Assembly (NCBI RefSeq): GCF_016428595.1
Contig: NZ_JAELVQ010000007.1
Coordinates: 1-64,000, forward strand
Origin: Snuella sedimenti
Lineage (GTDB): Bacteria; Bacteroidota; Bacteroidia; Flavobacteriales; Flavobacteriaceae
DNA: 64,000 bases
Direction of reading: 5' to 3'
The notes under the pieces are model-generated. The model did no database searches, was not told where the DNA came from, and worked only from the letters and a program-made list of their open reading frames with translations. Numbering within the stretch: position 1 is the stretch's first letter; the number at the start of each line of letters is the position of its first letter. Below are positions 34,317 through 43,294 of this stretch, one piece after another. The position numbers and the translations under genes are program-made.

Positions 34317-35774
34317 TTATTTTTTGCGAATTAGCATTAAACCAATAAAAGTCAATAATCCATTAATTGGTAAAAGTTCATAACCCAATACATAGCCACC
34401 CAATCTTTCTGGTGGAATTTTTCCTATAATGGTTATTAGTATAACAGAACATAGTGCAACTAACCATACATACTTGTCTTTTACTTTATATTTTGTGAAA
34501 ATACCAAAAGCAAATAGCCCCAGTAATGGTCCGTAGGTATAACCTGCAACAGTTAATAAACTATCAATAACATTGCTGTTGAGGACATATTTAAAGATAA
34601 TGATAACAATGATTAGTAAAATGCTCATGCCAATGTGTGCTTTTTTTCTAATACTTTTTTGAAGAGCTTTTGGCTTTTTGTCTATATCTAAAAAGTCTAT
34701 ACAAAAGGATGTGGTTAATGAGGTTAACGCACTGTCTGCACTACTATAGGCCGCAGCAATTAAACCTAGCATAAATGTAATAGCCAGCGTAATTCCTAAG
34801 CCGCTGTTTAAGGCAATTTCGGGAAATAGTAAATCGGTTTTAGGTTTGCCATCCATTAGCGGAATGGCTATGTTGTGTTTATTTGCGTAAATGTATAGTA
34901 AGGCGCCTAAGAGCATGAATAAAAGTGTTACAAAAACCAATACAATGCTAAATGAGACCATATTTTTCTGGGCATCTTTCAAGGATTTACAGGTTAGGTT
35001 TTTTTGCATCATATCTTGATCTAAACCTGTCATGCATATTGTAATAAACATACCGCCTACAAACGATTTAACAAAATGACTTCGTTCTAAAAAACTGTCG
35101 GTAACAAATATTTTGCTATAGGTTTTCAATTCGTTTGATGCCAAAAATTCTCCAAAACTCCAGCCTAAACTTTCATTTATAAAATAAATAGATAGTACTA
35201 CAGCTAAAATCATAAATAATGTTTGTAAAGTATCTGTCCACACAATAGTTTTTATACCACCTTTGTTGGTGTAAATCCATATGAGTAAGATAGAAATGAC
35301 AACGGTGATTTCAAACGGAACATGCCATGCGTTGAATACAAATTGCTGTAGCACAATAGCTACCAAAAATAGCCTAAAAGCAGCTCCTAAAACTCTAGAA
35401 ACAAAAAAGAAAAAGGCCCCAGTTTTATGACTAACAACCCCAAAGCGTTGTAATAAATACTCGTAAATAGATGTGACATTAAGCTTGTAGTAAATAGGTA
35501 ATAAAACGTAAGCGACAATAAAGTATCCAAACATATACCCTAAAACCACTTGGAAATAGCTAAACTGCGATCCTTCTATCCATCCTGGAACCGATATGAA
35601 GGTTACGCCAGAAAGGGAGGCGCCTACCATGCCAAATGCAACTAAATACCACGGTGATTGTTTTCCTGCTTTAAAAAAATCCTCATTATTGTCATTCTTT
35701 CCCGTAAAGTAAGAGATTACTAAAAGCATTCCGAAATAGGCAGCTATTAGTAGTAAGATTTGTGTTGCAGTCAT
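34317..35774 (-). CDS. Sodium:solute symporter (SSS family)
   Basis: Inner-membrane Na+-coupled transporter of 485 residues with about 13 membrane segments of the LeuT-like fold. Family features: [18 protein letters not shown] near the start, [15 protein letters not shown], the [19 protein letters not shown] segment, the [26 protein letters not shown] block (sodium-site Ser/Thr helix) and a short C-terminus. The solute cannot be told from sequence. No catabolic genes flank it. recR is divergent. Confidence 0.92.
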   Translation of the reverse strand: MTATQILLLIAAYFGMLLVISYFTGKNDNNEDFFKAGKQSPWYLVAFGMVGASLSGVTFISVPGWIEGSQFSYFQVVLGYMFGYFIVAYVLLPIYYKLNVTSIYEYLLQRFGVVSHKTGAFFFFVSRVLGAAFRLFLVAIVLQQFVFNAWHVPFEITVVISILLIWIYTNKGGIKTIVWTDTLQTLFMILAVVLSIYFINESLGWSFGEFLASNELKTYSKIFVTDSFLERSHFVKSFVGGMFITICMTGLDQDMMQKNLTCKSLKDAQKNMVSFSIVLVFVTLLFMLLGALLYIYANKHNIAIPLMDGKPKTDLLFPEIALNSGLGITLAITFMLGLIAAAYSSADSALTSLTTSFCIDFLDIDKKPKALQKSIRKKAHIGMSILLIIVIIIFKYVLNSNVIDSLLTVAGYTYGPLLGLFAFGIFTKYKVKDKYVWLVALCSVILITIIGKIPPERLGGYVLGYELLPINGLLTFIGLMLIRKK

Positions 35775-35910
35775 AAGTAAAAGTAGTAGGTGTTATATAT
35801 AGGTTTTCAAATTACAAATATTAAGCTTCAAGTTCCAAATCTAATACTACGTATTTAAAAGAACGCTTTAAAATTAGTGAATTTCGAGTCTAAATGGTAA
35901 TTTCGCATTT

Positions 35911-36528
35911 ATGGAATTTTCATCAAAACTATTAGAGCGAGCTGTTAACGAGATGTCACAATTACCTGGTATTGGTAAGCGAACAGCATTGCGTTTGGTG
36001 TTACATTTGTTAAGGCAGCCAAAGGAGCAAACTGTAATGTTATCTGAAGCATTGAAGCGAATGCGCCAAGATGTTAAATTCTGTAAATCTTGTCATAATA
36101 TTAGTGATGTTGACCTTTGTGAAATTTGTGCAAGTTCAAATAGAAATGAATCTGTTGTTTGCGTAGTGGAAGATGTTAGAGATGTTATGGCAATTGAGAA
36201 CACAAGCTCTTTTAAAGGGCTGTATCATGTTTTGGGAGGGAAAATATCGCCAATGGACGGTATAGGCCCCCACGATTTAAACATTGAATCATTAGTGAAA
36301 AAAATTAAGCAAGGGGAAATAAAAGAACTCATTTTTGCGTTAAGCTCTACTATGGAAGGAGACACGACCAATTTTTACATTTATAAGCAAATTCAAGATT
36401 GTAAAGTTTACACAACAACCATTGCCCGGGGGATTGCAGTGGGCGACGAACTAGAGTATGCCGATGAGGTTACTTTAGGGAGGAGTATAGTAAACAGAAT
36501 ACCTTTTGAAAACTCCTTGAAATCGTAA
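35911..36528 (+). CDS. recR: Recombination protein RecR
   Basis: RecFOR-pathway protein of 205 residues that forms a DNA clamp. Helix-hairpin-helix at about 10-40 ([17 protein letters not shown]), a zinc finger with four cysteines at about 57-75 ([17 protein letters not shown]), a Toprim domain (about 80-170; [12 protein letters not shown]) and a C-terminal Walker-like stretch ([11 protein letters not shown]). Full length. Confidence 0.97.
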   Translation: MEFSSKLLERAVNEMSQLPGIGKRTALRLVLHLLRQPKEQTVMLSEALKRMRQDVKFCKSCHNISDVDLCEICASSNRNESVVCVVEDVRDVMAIENTSSFKGLYHVLGGKISPMDGIGPHDLNIESLVKKIKQGEIKELIFALSSTMEGDTTNFYIYKQIQDCKVYTTTIARGIAVGDELEYADEVTLGRSIVNRIPFENSLKS

Positions 36529-36619
36529 TCTATTTAAATGTGTAAAGCGAAACCTTTTACGAACAAGGTATTAAGTCGTTTAAAAATGCACCTGACCTTT
36601 TAAAGCATCCATTGAATAC

Positions 36620-37720
36620 GTGAAACTCTCAATTGTTATACTAAATTATAATGTTAGGTACTTCTTGGAGCTTTGTTTAAAAAGTGTACAAGAAGCTGTT
36701 AAAGGCATAGACGCAGAAATCATTGTCGTGGATAATGATTCGAGCGATAACAGTTGTGATATGGTAAAACAACTGTTTCCAGATGTTGTACTTATAAAAA
36801 ATGCAAGTAACTATGGGTTTTCTAAAGCAAACAATATAGGAGTTTCAAAAGCCAAGGGCGATTATGTTTGTGTTTTAAATCCCGATACAGTAGTACCTGA
36901 AGATATTTTTATAAAACTTTTAGACTTTTCAAAAACAAAGGAACAACTAGGAATTGTTGGCTGTAAATTAATTGATGGAAGTGGACGTTATTTGCCCGAA
37001 AGCAAACGTAATGTGCCTTTTTTAAGAAGAGCTTTCAAAAAATTATTGGGGAGCACTAAGGATTATTATGCCAACCAACTATGTGATGGTGCTGTTGGAA
37101 AGGTAGATGTGTTGGTGGGAGCGTTTATGTTTATGAAACGAGAGCTCTATGTTTCCATGGGAGGATTCGATGAAGATTATTTTATGTATGGCGAAGATAT
37201 CGATTTGTCATATAAAGTTTTGAGATCTGGATTCCATAATTATTACTATGGGAACGCTACAGTTATCCACTTTAAAGGTGAAAGCACAATTAGGGATAAG
37301 TTCTATACACAGCGTTTTTATGGAGCTATGCAAATATTTTACGAAAAACATTTTAAAAGGAATTTGCTTTTCGATATGTTTGTTTGGCTAGGAATTAAAA
37401 TAGCTTGCTTTTTTGGAAGACTACCAAAAGCAAAAAAGATAAAACAGGTAGGTAAATATATATTGATGTCAAATAAATTGGATGATAAATTACAAGCTGT
37501 TTTATCAAAGGAAGTGGTTTTGGCATTACACTTAAAAGGTGTTGATACTGCATCAGAAGTAATTTTTGATGCGAACGTGCTTAGTTATAAGGAAGTTATT
37601 AATATGATGGAAAATGGAAGTGAAAGTAAATATGTAACTTATAAAATATTGCCTAAAAAAGCTAATTTTGTTTTGGGTAGTGATAATGCGATAAGCAAGG
37701 GTGAGGTTATTTTATTTTGA
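36620..37720 (+). CDS. Family 2 glycosyltransferase
   Basis: GT-A fold inverting transferase of 366 residues starting with GTG (KLSIVILNYNV). Nucleotide-sugar binding is marked by IIVVDNDSSDNS and the DxD-like NPDT (about residue 94); the acceptor side by GGFDEDYFMYGEDIDLSYKVLRSG. The pattern resembles rhamnosyltransferase-type WcaA/WbbL enzymes of polysaccharide or cell-wall glycan synthesis. The C-terminal ~110 residues carry one hydrophobic helix and a less conserved tail. No other glycan gene is nearby, so the pathway is unknown. Confidence 0.9.
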   Translation: MKLSIVILNYNVRYFLELCLKSVQEAVKGIDAEIIVVDNDSSDNSCDMVKQLFPDVVLIKNASNYGFSKANNIGVSKAKGDYVCVLNPDTVVPEDIFIKLLDFSKTKEQLGIVGCKLIDGSGRYLPESKRNVPFLRRAFKKLLGSTKDYYANQLCDGAVGKVDVLVGAFMFMKRELYVSMGGFDEDYFMYGEDIDLSYKVLRSGFHNYYYGNATVIHFKGESTIRDKFYTQRFYGAMQIFYEKHFKRNLLFDMFVWLGIKIACFFGRLPKAKKIKQVGKYILMSNKLDDKLQAVLSKEVVLALHLKGVDTASEVIFDANVLSYKEVINMMENGSESKYVTYKILPKKANFVLGSDNAISKGEVILF

Positions 37721-37765
37721 TGAGGTTATTTTGTAAATAATTTAAAGAAAACAATGTTTTTTCGT

Positions 37766-37773
37766 TAATTTTG
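37766..37773 (+). promoter_or_regulatory. Probable -7 element of the E2 gene
   Basis: TAATTTTG matching TANNTTTG, 38 bases before the ATG at 37811. No TTG at the usual distance. Confidence 0.4.
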
Positions 37774-37810
37774 CAAGCAAAAATAAAAAAATAAGTATTA
37801 GGTTATTGAT

Positions 37811-39139
37811 ATGGCAAGATTTGAGCTTAAGTTACCAAAAATGGGAGAGAGTGTTGCAGAGGCAACTATAACATCTTGGTTAAAAGATGTTGGAGACACT
37901 ATAGAACTTGATGAGGCAGTTGTGGAAATAGCTACAGATAAAGTGGATAGTGAGGTGCCTAGTGAAGTTGATGGTGTTTTGGTTGAAAAACTTTTTAATG
38001 TTGACGATGTAGTGCAAGTTGGGCAGATAATAGCTGTTATTGAGACCGAAGGAGATATAGATGGAGCTGAGGAAAATAAAGAGGTCGAATCTGTACCAAG
38101 TGAAGCAGTAGCGCAGGTAGAGCAGACCCTAGTAGTGGCTAAAGAAACGGTTGCTTCGGTAAGCTCGGGCACTAGCCGTTTTTATTCGCCTTTGGTTAAA
38201 AATATAGCCAAGCAAGAAGGTGTCTCGCAAGCAGAGTTGGACAAACTTACAGGTAGCGGGAAAGACGGACGTGTTACTAAAAATGATATTTTAAATTATA
38301 TAGAAAATAGGGGGGCAACAAAAGAAGAAGTTTCGGTGCAGGAAGAAATAAAAGCAGCTTCGGCCGTTCAAGAAAAGCGAGAGGATTCAATACCTAAAAA
38401 AGATACAGTTGCTCCAGTTATAGTAAGTGGTGAAGATGAGATAGTCGAGATGACCAGAATGGGTAAGCTTATTGCACATCATATGGTTGAGTCTGTCAAA
38501 ACTTCGGCTCATGTACAAAGTTTTATTGAAGCAGATGTTACCAATATTTGGAATTGGAGAAAGAAGGTGAAAGATGCGTTTATGAAACGAGAAGGTGAAA
38601 ATTTAACCTTTACACCTATTTTTATGGAAGCCGTGGCCAAAGCACTTAGGGATTACCCTATGATGAATATTTCAGTTCAAGGCGATACCATTGTTAAGAA
38701 GAAAAATATTAATTTGGGTATGGCGGCAGCCTTGTCGGATGGTAATTTAATTGTGCCAGTTATAAAAAATGCCGATCAACTTAATTTGGTGGGAATGACC
38801 AAACAAGTTAACGATTTGGCTAATCGTGCGCGAACCAATCAATTAAAACCAGATGATATACAAGGAGGAACTTATACAGTTACCAATGTGGGGACTTTTG
38901 GAAGCATAATGGGTACGCCAATCATTAATCAACCGCAAGTAGGTATTTTGGCATTAGGAGCTATACGAAAAGTGCCAGCCGTTATAGAAACGCCAGAAGG
39001 TGACTTTATAGGTATTCGCTACAAGATGTTCTTGTCACATTCCTATGACCATCGTGTGGTAAATGGGGCGCTTGGCGGACAGTTTGTTAAAGCCGTTAAA
39101 GATTATTTAGAAGCTTGGGATGTAAAAAGAGAGATTTAG
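37811..39139 (+). CDS. 2-oxoacid dehydrogenase complex E2 (dihydrolipoamide acyltransferase)
   Basis: Core acyltransferase of a 2-oxoacid dehydrogenase complex, 442 residues. Lipoyl domain at 1-80 with the lipoylated Lys44 in EIATDKVDSE, a flexible linker, a peripheral-subunit-binding domain (about 117-155, YSPLVKNIAKQEGVS), a second linker rich in Glu/Ala/Lys, and the catalytic domain (about 200-442). The active-site His is His414 in SYDHRVVNG; the usual HRxxDG Asp is replaced by Asn418. The sequence best resembles branched-chain 2-oxoacid E2 forms, but E1 genes are not adjacent so the substrate is not settled. Confidence 0.9.
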   Translation: MARFELKLPKMGESVAEATITSWLKDVGDTIELDEAVVEIATDKVDSEVPSEVDGVLVEKLFNVDDVVQVGQIIAVIETEGDIDGAEENKEVESVPSEAVAQVEQTLVVAKETVASVSSGTSRFYSPLVKNIAKQEGVSQAELDKLTGSGKDGRVTKNDILNYIENRGATKEEVSVQEEIKAASAVQEKREDSIPKKDTVAPVIVSGEDEIVEMTRMGKLIAHHMVESVKTSAHVQSFIEADVTNIWNWRKKVKDAFMKREGENLTFTPIFMEAVAKALRDYPMMNISVQGDTIVKKKNINLGMAAALSDGNLIVPVIKNADQLNLVGMTKQVNDLANRARTNQLKPDDIQGGTYTVTNVGTFGSIMGTPIINQPQVGILALGAIRKVPAVIETPEGDFIGIRYKMFLSHSYDHRVVNGALGGQFVKAVKDYLEAWDVKREI

Positions 39140-39165
39140 GGCTCTATACGATTGTAAGAAAAGTT

Positions 39166-39193
39166 AAATCCAGCCCAAAACGGTTGGATTTTT
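39166..39193 (+). terminator. Terminator of the E2 gene
   Basis: Stem AAATCCAGCC / GGTTGGATTT with one G-T pair, followed by TTT, 26 bases after the stop. Confidence 0.7.
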
Positions 39194-39243
39194 ATTTCCT
39201 ACACTTTTCAATTTAGTATATTTACCCCTTTAAACTTTAGCAG

Positions 39244-40020
39244 ATGCAACTTAATTTAAATAAACCTATTTGTTTTTTCGACCTTGAAACAACTGGGGTT
39301 AATATATCACAAGATCGAATTGTAGAAATTTCAATTTTAAAGGTGTTTCCAGATGGAAAAGAAGAAAGCAGAACATGGTTGGTTAACCCAGAAATGCCAA
39401 TTCCAAAAGAAGTAACTGCAATTCATGGGATTTCGGATGCCGATGTTGCCGATAAACCAACCTTTAAAGAGCTTGCAAAAGAGGTTCATAATATGATTAA
39501 GGATTCCGATTTGGGAGGCTTTAATTCCAATAGGTTTGATATCCCGCTATTGGCTGAAGAAATGTTGCGAGCGGAAATAGATTTTGATATGAAAAATCGT
39601 GTAGCTATCGATGTGCAAACTATTTTTCATAAAATGGAACAGCGTACCTTGAGTGCGGCTTACAAATTCTATTGCCATAAAGATTTGGATGGCGCCCATA
39701 GTGCCGAAGCAGATACTAGGGCAACTTACGAGGTGTTAAAAGCACAAGTGGATAAATACGATGAGATAGAGAACGATACTAAGTTTTTGGCTGAATTTAG
39801 TTCCAGAAAAAACTTTGCCGATTTCGCCGGGTTTATAGCCTATAATAAAAAAGGAGAAGAATGCTTTTCTTTTGGAAAACATAAGGGAAAGCTTGTAACA
39901 GAGGTTTTGGAGAAAGAACCTGGTTATTTTGGGTGGTTGCTTAATGCCGATTTTCCTTTGTATACAAAAAAAGTGCTTACAGCTATTAAGCTTAGAAGTC
40001 TTAATAATAAATTAAGTTAG
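39244..40020 (+). CDS. DnaQ-like 3'-5' exonuclease with ExoX-type C-terminal domain
   Basis: DEDD-family exonuclease of 258 residues. Exo I motif FFDLETTG (catalytic Asp and Glu) at about 11-18, Exo II around FNSNRFDIPLL, and Exo III HSAEADTRATYE with the catalytic His and Asp (DEDDh type). The last ~60 residues (CFSFGKHKGKLVTEVL, GYFGWLLNADFP) form the small FGKxKG module also seen in exodeoxyribonuclease X-like proteins and in DUF3820. Role in proofreading or DNA repair is likely. First of a run of plus-strand genes leading to cinA. Confidence 0.9.
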   Translation: MQLNLNKPICFFDLETTGVNISQDRIVEISILKVFPDGKEESRTWLVNPEMPIPKEVTAIHGISDADVADKPTFKELAKEVHNMIKDSDLGGFNSNRFDIPLLAEEMLRAEIDFDMKNRVAIDVQTIFHKMEQRTLSAAYKFYCHKDLDGAHSAEADTRATYEVLKAQVDKYDEIENDTKFLAEFSSRKNFADFAGFIAYNKKGEECFSFGKHKGKLVTEVLEKEPGYFGWLLNADFPLYTKKVLTAIKLRSLNNKLS

Positions 40021-40083
40021 TTCTCTAAAAGAGTATCAATTATTTTAAAGCGATGCGTTCCCAAAAACAAAATTTAAATGTAA

Positions 40084-40695
40084 ATGAAGCTTATTTGCGT
40101 AGGTAGAAACTATACGGAGCATATAAGGGAGTTGGATAATGAAAAACCCACCGATCCCGTAATCTTTTTAAAGCCCGACACAGCCATATTACTTAAGAAA
40201 CAGCCGTTTTTTATCCCGGATTTTTCCAACAATGTACATTATGAAGTTGAAGTACTGGTTAAGATTAATAGAGTAGGGAAATACATAGACAAGAAATTTG
40301 CACATAAATACTACAGCGAAATAGGTTTGGGTATCGATTTTACGGCTCGAGATTTACAAAGTAAGTTAAAAGAAAAAGGATTGCCTTGGGAAAAAGCAAA
40401 GGCTTTTGATGGTTCAGCTGTTGTTGGTAAATGGTTGCCTGTAAGCGATATTGAAGACGTAAATGGGATTGAATTTTCTTTAAAAAAGAATGAAAAAATT
40501 GTACAAATGGGAAATACAAGCCATATGCTTTGGAAAATTGATGAATTAATAGAATATGTGTCTAAATATTTCACTTTAAAGATAGGAGATATTATCTTTA
40601 CGGGAACTCCGGCAGGAGTTGGTAAAGTCGATGTCAATGATAAATTAAAAGGGTTCATAGAAGACAAAGAAATGTTTTCAATAACAGTTAAATAA
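40084..40695 (+). CDS. Fumarylacetoacetate hydrolase family protein
   Basis: Small FAH-fold metal enzyme of 203 residues, about the size of FAHD1-type acylpyruvase or oxaloacetate decarboxylase proteins. ICVGRNYTEHIREL at the start, VHYEVEVLVKI (metal ligands Glu-x-Glu), GIDFTARDLQ and IGDIIFTGTPAGVGKV are conserved. Substrate is not determined. The Hpt gene begins at the next base after its stop, so the two are translationally close. Confidence 0.9.
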   Translation: MKLICVGRNYTEHIRELDNEKPTDPVIFLKPDTAILLKKQPFFIPDFSNNVHYEVEVLVKINRVGKYIDKKFAHKYYSEIGLGIDFTARDLQSKLKEKGLPWEKAKAFDGSAVVGKWLPVSDIEDVNGIEFSLKKNEKIVQMGNTSHMLWKIDELIEYVSKYFTLKIGDIIFTGTPAGVGKVDVNDKLKGFIEDKEMFSITVK

Positions 40696-41037
40696 ATGGG
40701 AAATTTTTACAAACTAGATAGGGTACGTGAATTAGCTGATAATGATGAGGATTTCATCTTAACCTTGGCAGAAACATTTTTAGAAGAAGTGGCAGAAGAT
40801 GCCGAACGATTAAAAAAAGCAGTGGGCGAAGGCGATTGCCACAATGCTTACCAAGCAGCACATAAGATGAAGCCTACCATAGATTTATTTCAATTAGGGG
40901 TACTTGACGATTTGATAGAGGTGCAAGATTGGGGAAAGTTTGAAAAAAGAGATTTGGATATTACTCCTAAGTTAGAAATTGTTATGAATGCGGTTAACAA
41001 TGCTATTGCTGAAATAAAGTCTGACTTTAATTTGTAA
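40696..41037 (+). CDS. Stand-alone Hpt phosphotransfer protein
   Basis: 113 residues, four-helix Hpt fold. The phospho-accepting histidine is His56 in AYQAAHKMKPTIDLFQL. Hpt proteins relay phosphate between a hybrid histidine kinase and a response regulator, but no kinase or receiver is encoded nearby. It starts immediately after the FAH gene stop and ends 3 bases before cinA, so it belongs to this operon by position. Confidence 0.88.
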   Translation: MGNFYKLDRVRELADNDEDFILTLAETFLEEVAEDAERLKKAVGEGDCHNAYQAAHKMKPTIDLFQLGVLDDLIEVQDWGKFEKRDLDITPKLEIVMNAVNNAIAEIKSDFNL

Positions 41038-41040
41038 AAG

Positions 41041-42294
41041 ATGCAGGCCGAAATTATAACGATAGGAGATGAGCTCTTAATTGGGCAAGTTGTAGATACT
41101 AATTCGGCATTTATAGCAAAGTCACTTAATAAGATAGGTGTTTCAGTCTATCAAATTACTTCGGTTCAAGACGATAAAGCACATATTCTTAATGCGCTGG
41201 AAGAAGCAGAAGCCCATGTAGACATTGTAATTATAACGGGAGGACTAGGGCCGACCAAAGATGATATTACTAAAAAAACCATTGCCGAGTACTTTAATGA
41301 CAGTTTGGTCCGAGATGCTTCAGTTTTAGAGAATATTGAATCCATTTGGAAAAACTACACAAGACAAACACTGTTACAGGTAAATAAAGATCAAGCTTTG
41401 GTGCCGTCTACGGCAACCGTGCTAATGAATAAGTATGGCACAGCACCTGGTATGTGGCTTGAAAAAGGAGAAAAAGTATTCGTGTCACTTCCTGGAGTGC
41501 CTTTCGAAATGAGGGCTTTATTGGAAAACGAAGTCATTCCTAAATTAACAGGTAAATTTCACTTTCCGTTTATTCTTCACAAAACAATGTTGGTATATGG
41601 TTTGGGTGAAAGTACCTTGGCAGATAGAATTGCTGTATGGGAAGATGCATTACCACCGCATATTAAATTGGCTTATTTGCCAAGTTTAGGTAAAATGCGA
41701 TTGCGCTTATCGGCTAAAGGTTTTGATGAATTCCAAATAAAAAAAGACGTTCAAGACCAAATAGATAAAGTTGTCCCCTTGATTAAAGATGTCTATTTTG
41801 GTTTAGAAGATGAGGAAGGGGATCTCGAAGTTATTATAGCGAGGCAACTTACTAGAACGGGGATGAGTTTGGCGATAGCCGAAAGTTGTACAGGAGGCAG
41901 TTTGGCTAAATGTTTTACATCGAAGCCTGGGGCGTCTTTGTATTTTAAAGGAGGTGTGGTGACTTATGCAACACAGTCTAAAGTAGATCTTCTAGGTGTG
42001 CCAGAAGAACTTATCAAAACCCATTCAGTTGTTAGTGCCCCAGTTGCAGAGTCTATGGCCCAAAATGTACTTCGACTGTTTAAATCCGATTTTGCCATTG
42101 CTACTACGGGTAATGCCGGCCCAACAAAAGGAGATAGTGATGCCGAAGTGGGAGATGTTTTTATTGCCATAGCGACAAAGAATAAGGTTTACTCAGAGAA
42201 ATTCAATCTGGGAAACCACCGTACTAAAGTTGTAAATAAGTCGGTGCATAAAGCCTTAGAATTGCTATTAAAAGAAATTTTAAAAAATAGATAA
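41041..42294 (+). CDS. cinA: CinA-family nicotinamide-nucleotide amidohydrolase
   Basis: 417 residues in two parts: an N-terminal molybdopterin-binding-like (COG1058) domain with pyrophosphatase activity in homologues (about 1-170: TIGDELLIGQVVDTNS, ITGGLGPTKDD, LPGVPFEMR) and a C-terminal NMN deamidase domain (about 260-417: SLAIAESCTGGSLAK, GVVTYATQSK, ATTGNAGPTKGD). Works in pyridine-nucleotide salvage. Last gene of the FAH-Hpt-cinA run. Confidence 0.95.
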   Translation: MQAEIITIGDELLIGQVVDTNSAFIAKSLNKIGVSVYQITSVQDDKAHILNALEEAEAHVDIVIITGGLGPTKDDITKKTIAEYFNDSLVRDASVLENIESIWKNYTRQTLLQVNKDQALVPSTATVLMNKYGTAPGMWLEKGEKVFVSLPGVPFEMRALLENEVIPKLTGKFHFPFILHKTMLVYGLGESTLADRIAVWEDALPPHIKLAYLPSLGKMRLRLSAKGFDEFQIKKDVQDQIDKVVPLIKDVYFGLEDEEGDLEVIIARQLTRTGMSLAIAESCTGGSLAKCFTSKPGASLYFKGGVVTYATQSKVDLLGVPEELIKTHSVVSAPVAESMAQNVLRLFKSDFAIATTGNAGPTKGDSDAEVGDVFIAIATKNKVYSEKFNLGNHRTKVVNKSVHKALELLLKEILKNR

Positions 42295-42302
42295 CAAATT
42301 GG

Positions 42303-42332
42303 TTGTCATAAAATAAAGATTTTGTATATTTG
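42303..42332 (+). promoter_or_regulatory. Promoter of rpmB operon
   Basis: Perfect Bacteroidota consensus: TTG at 42303-42305, 19 bases, then TATATTTG at 42325-42332. Predicted start near 42336, giving a leader of about 40 bases before rpmB. Confidence 0.85.
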
Positions 42333-42375
42333 CACCTCGTTTTTAAATAACAAAATATATTTAAAGTTATAGATA

Positions 42376-42612
42376 ATGTCAAGAGTTTGTGAACTTACAG
42401 GGAAGAAGGCAATGGTTGGTAACAACGTGTCTCATGCATTAAACAGAACTAAACGCAAATTTAATGCGAATTTAGTAAAGAAACGTTTTTACATTCCAGA
42501 AGAAGACAACTGGATAACTTTAAAAGTTTCTACATCTGCTTTAAAAACTATAAATAAAATAGGTATTTCTGCAGCAATTAAGGAAGCTAAGTCTAAAGGG
42601 TTTTTAAAATAA
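42376..42612 (+). CDS. rpmB: 50S ribosomal protein L28
   Basis: 78 residues. SRVCELTGKKAMVGNNVSHA at the start and the basic NRTKRKFNANLVKKRFY stretch are diagnostic of bL28. The CxxC pair of some L28 proteins is absent; only one cysteine remains. First gene of rpmB-rpmG-DUF4295-ftsY. Confidence 0.96.
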   Translation: MSRVCELTGKKAMVGNNVSHALNRTKRKFNANLVKKRFYIPEEDNWITLKVSTSALKTINKIGISAAIKEAKSKGFLK

Positions 42613-42637
42613 TAGCTGTATTTAATAAGTAAAAGAA

Positions 42638-42820
42638 ATGGCAAAGAAAGGCAACAGAATACAAGTAATATTAGAATGTACAGAGCATAAGGAGTCTGGT
42701 AAACCAGGAACTTCTAGATATATTACAACTAAGAATAAGAAAAATACGCCTGATAGAATGGAGTTAAAGAAATTTAACCCAATATTAAAGCGTATGACAG
42801 TTCACAAAGAAATTAAATAA
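42638..42820 (+). CDS. rpmG: 50S ribosomal protein L33
   Basis: 60 residues, including [32 protein letters not shown] and the C-terminal [10 protein letters not shown] of bL33. It has one cysteine, so it is a zinc-free (C-minus) form. Follows rpmB by 25 bases. Confidence 0.96.
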   Translation: MAKKGNRIQVILECTEHKESGKPGTSRYITTKNKKNTPDRMELKKFNPILKRMTVHKEIK

Positions 42821-42870
42821 TATAGATATTTTCATTTATTTATTGAAAATGTCGAATAACGCATAAAGTC

Positions 42871-43020
42871 ATGGCAAAAAAAGCAGTAGCATCATTACAG
42901 ACAGGGTCAAAGAGATTAACAAAAGCAATAAAAATGGTTAAGTCTCCAAAAACAGGAGCTTACATGTTTGTAGAATCTATAATGAGCCCAGACGAAGTTA
43001 ACGACTTTTTAAAAAAGTAG
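42871..43020 (+). CDS. DUF4295 ribosome-associated small protein
   Basis: A 49-residue basic protein, MAKKAVASLQTGSKRLTKAI... ending SPDEVNDFLKK, matching the Bacteroidota-specific DUF4295 family. From memory, a protein of this kind has been reported as a phylum-specific large-subunit ribosomal protein (bL38), which fits its place after rpmB and rpmG; I cannot verify that here. Start ATG at 42871, 50 bases after rpmG. Confidence 0.9.
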   Translation: MAKKAVASLQTGSKRLTKAIKMVKSPKTGAYMFVESIMSPDEVNDFLKK

Positions 43021-43049
43021 TCTGTTAAAACCTTTTTATAACGATATTT

Positions 43050-43080
43050 AAAAGCAGCTTTCTATATGGAAGCTGCTTTT
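43050..43080 (+). terminator. Terminator after the ribosomal-protein cluster
   Basis: Stem AAAAGCAGCTT / AAGCTGCTTTT with a nine-base loop and following TGTTTT. Lies between the DUF4295 gene and ftsY, so ftsY likely has its own promoter too. Confidence 0.85.
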
Positions 43081-43207
43081 GTTTTATATTTGTACAGAGC
43101 TTTAAGGACAAATAGTATAGAGTTTATAAACTCCCTTGGTGATTAATGGTAACTTCCATGTTTATTGGATTCAAACTATCTAGAGAATGACCTAGGAAGT
43201 ATTTGTT

Positions 43208-43267
43208 AGAAAACATTTTAATTTTGAGACAAGCCTTAGAGCATTTAAATCTCGATTATCGAGTAAA
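43208..43267 (+). repeat. R60 intergenic repeat, copy 2
   Basis: About 60 bp matching 13784-13846: AGAAAA-CATTTT, GAGACAAGC, GAGCATTTAAAT and the perfect small palindrome CTCGATTATCGAG, then TAAAT. Ends 28 bases before the ftsY start. Confidence 0.65.
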
Positions 43268-43294
43268 TAATATATCAACAAATAATTTTAAAAA

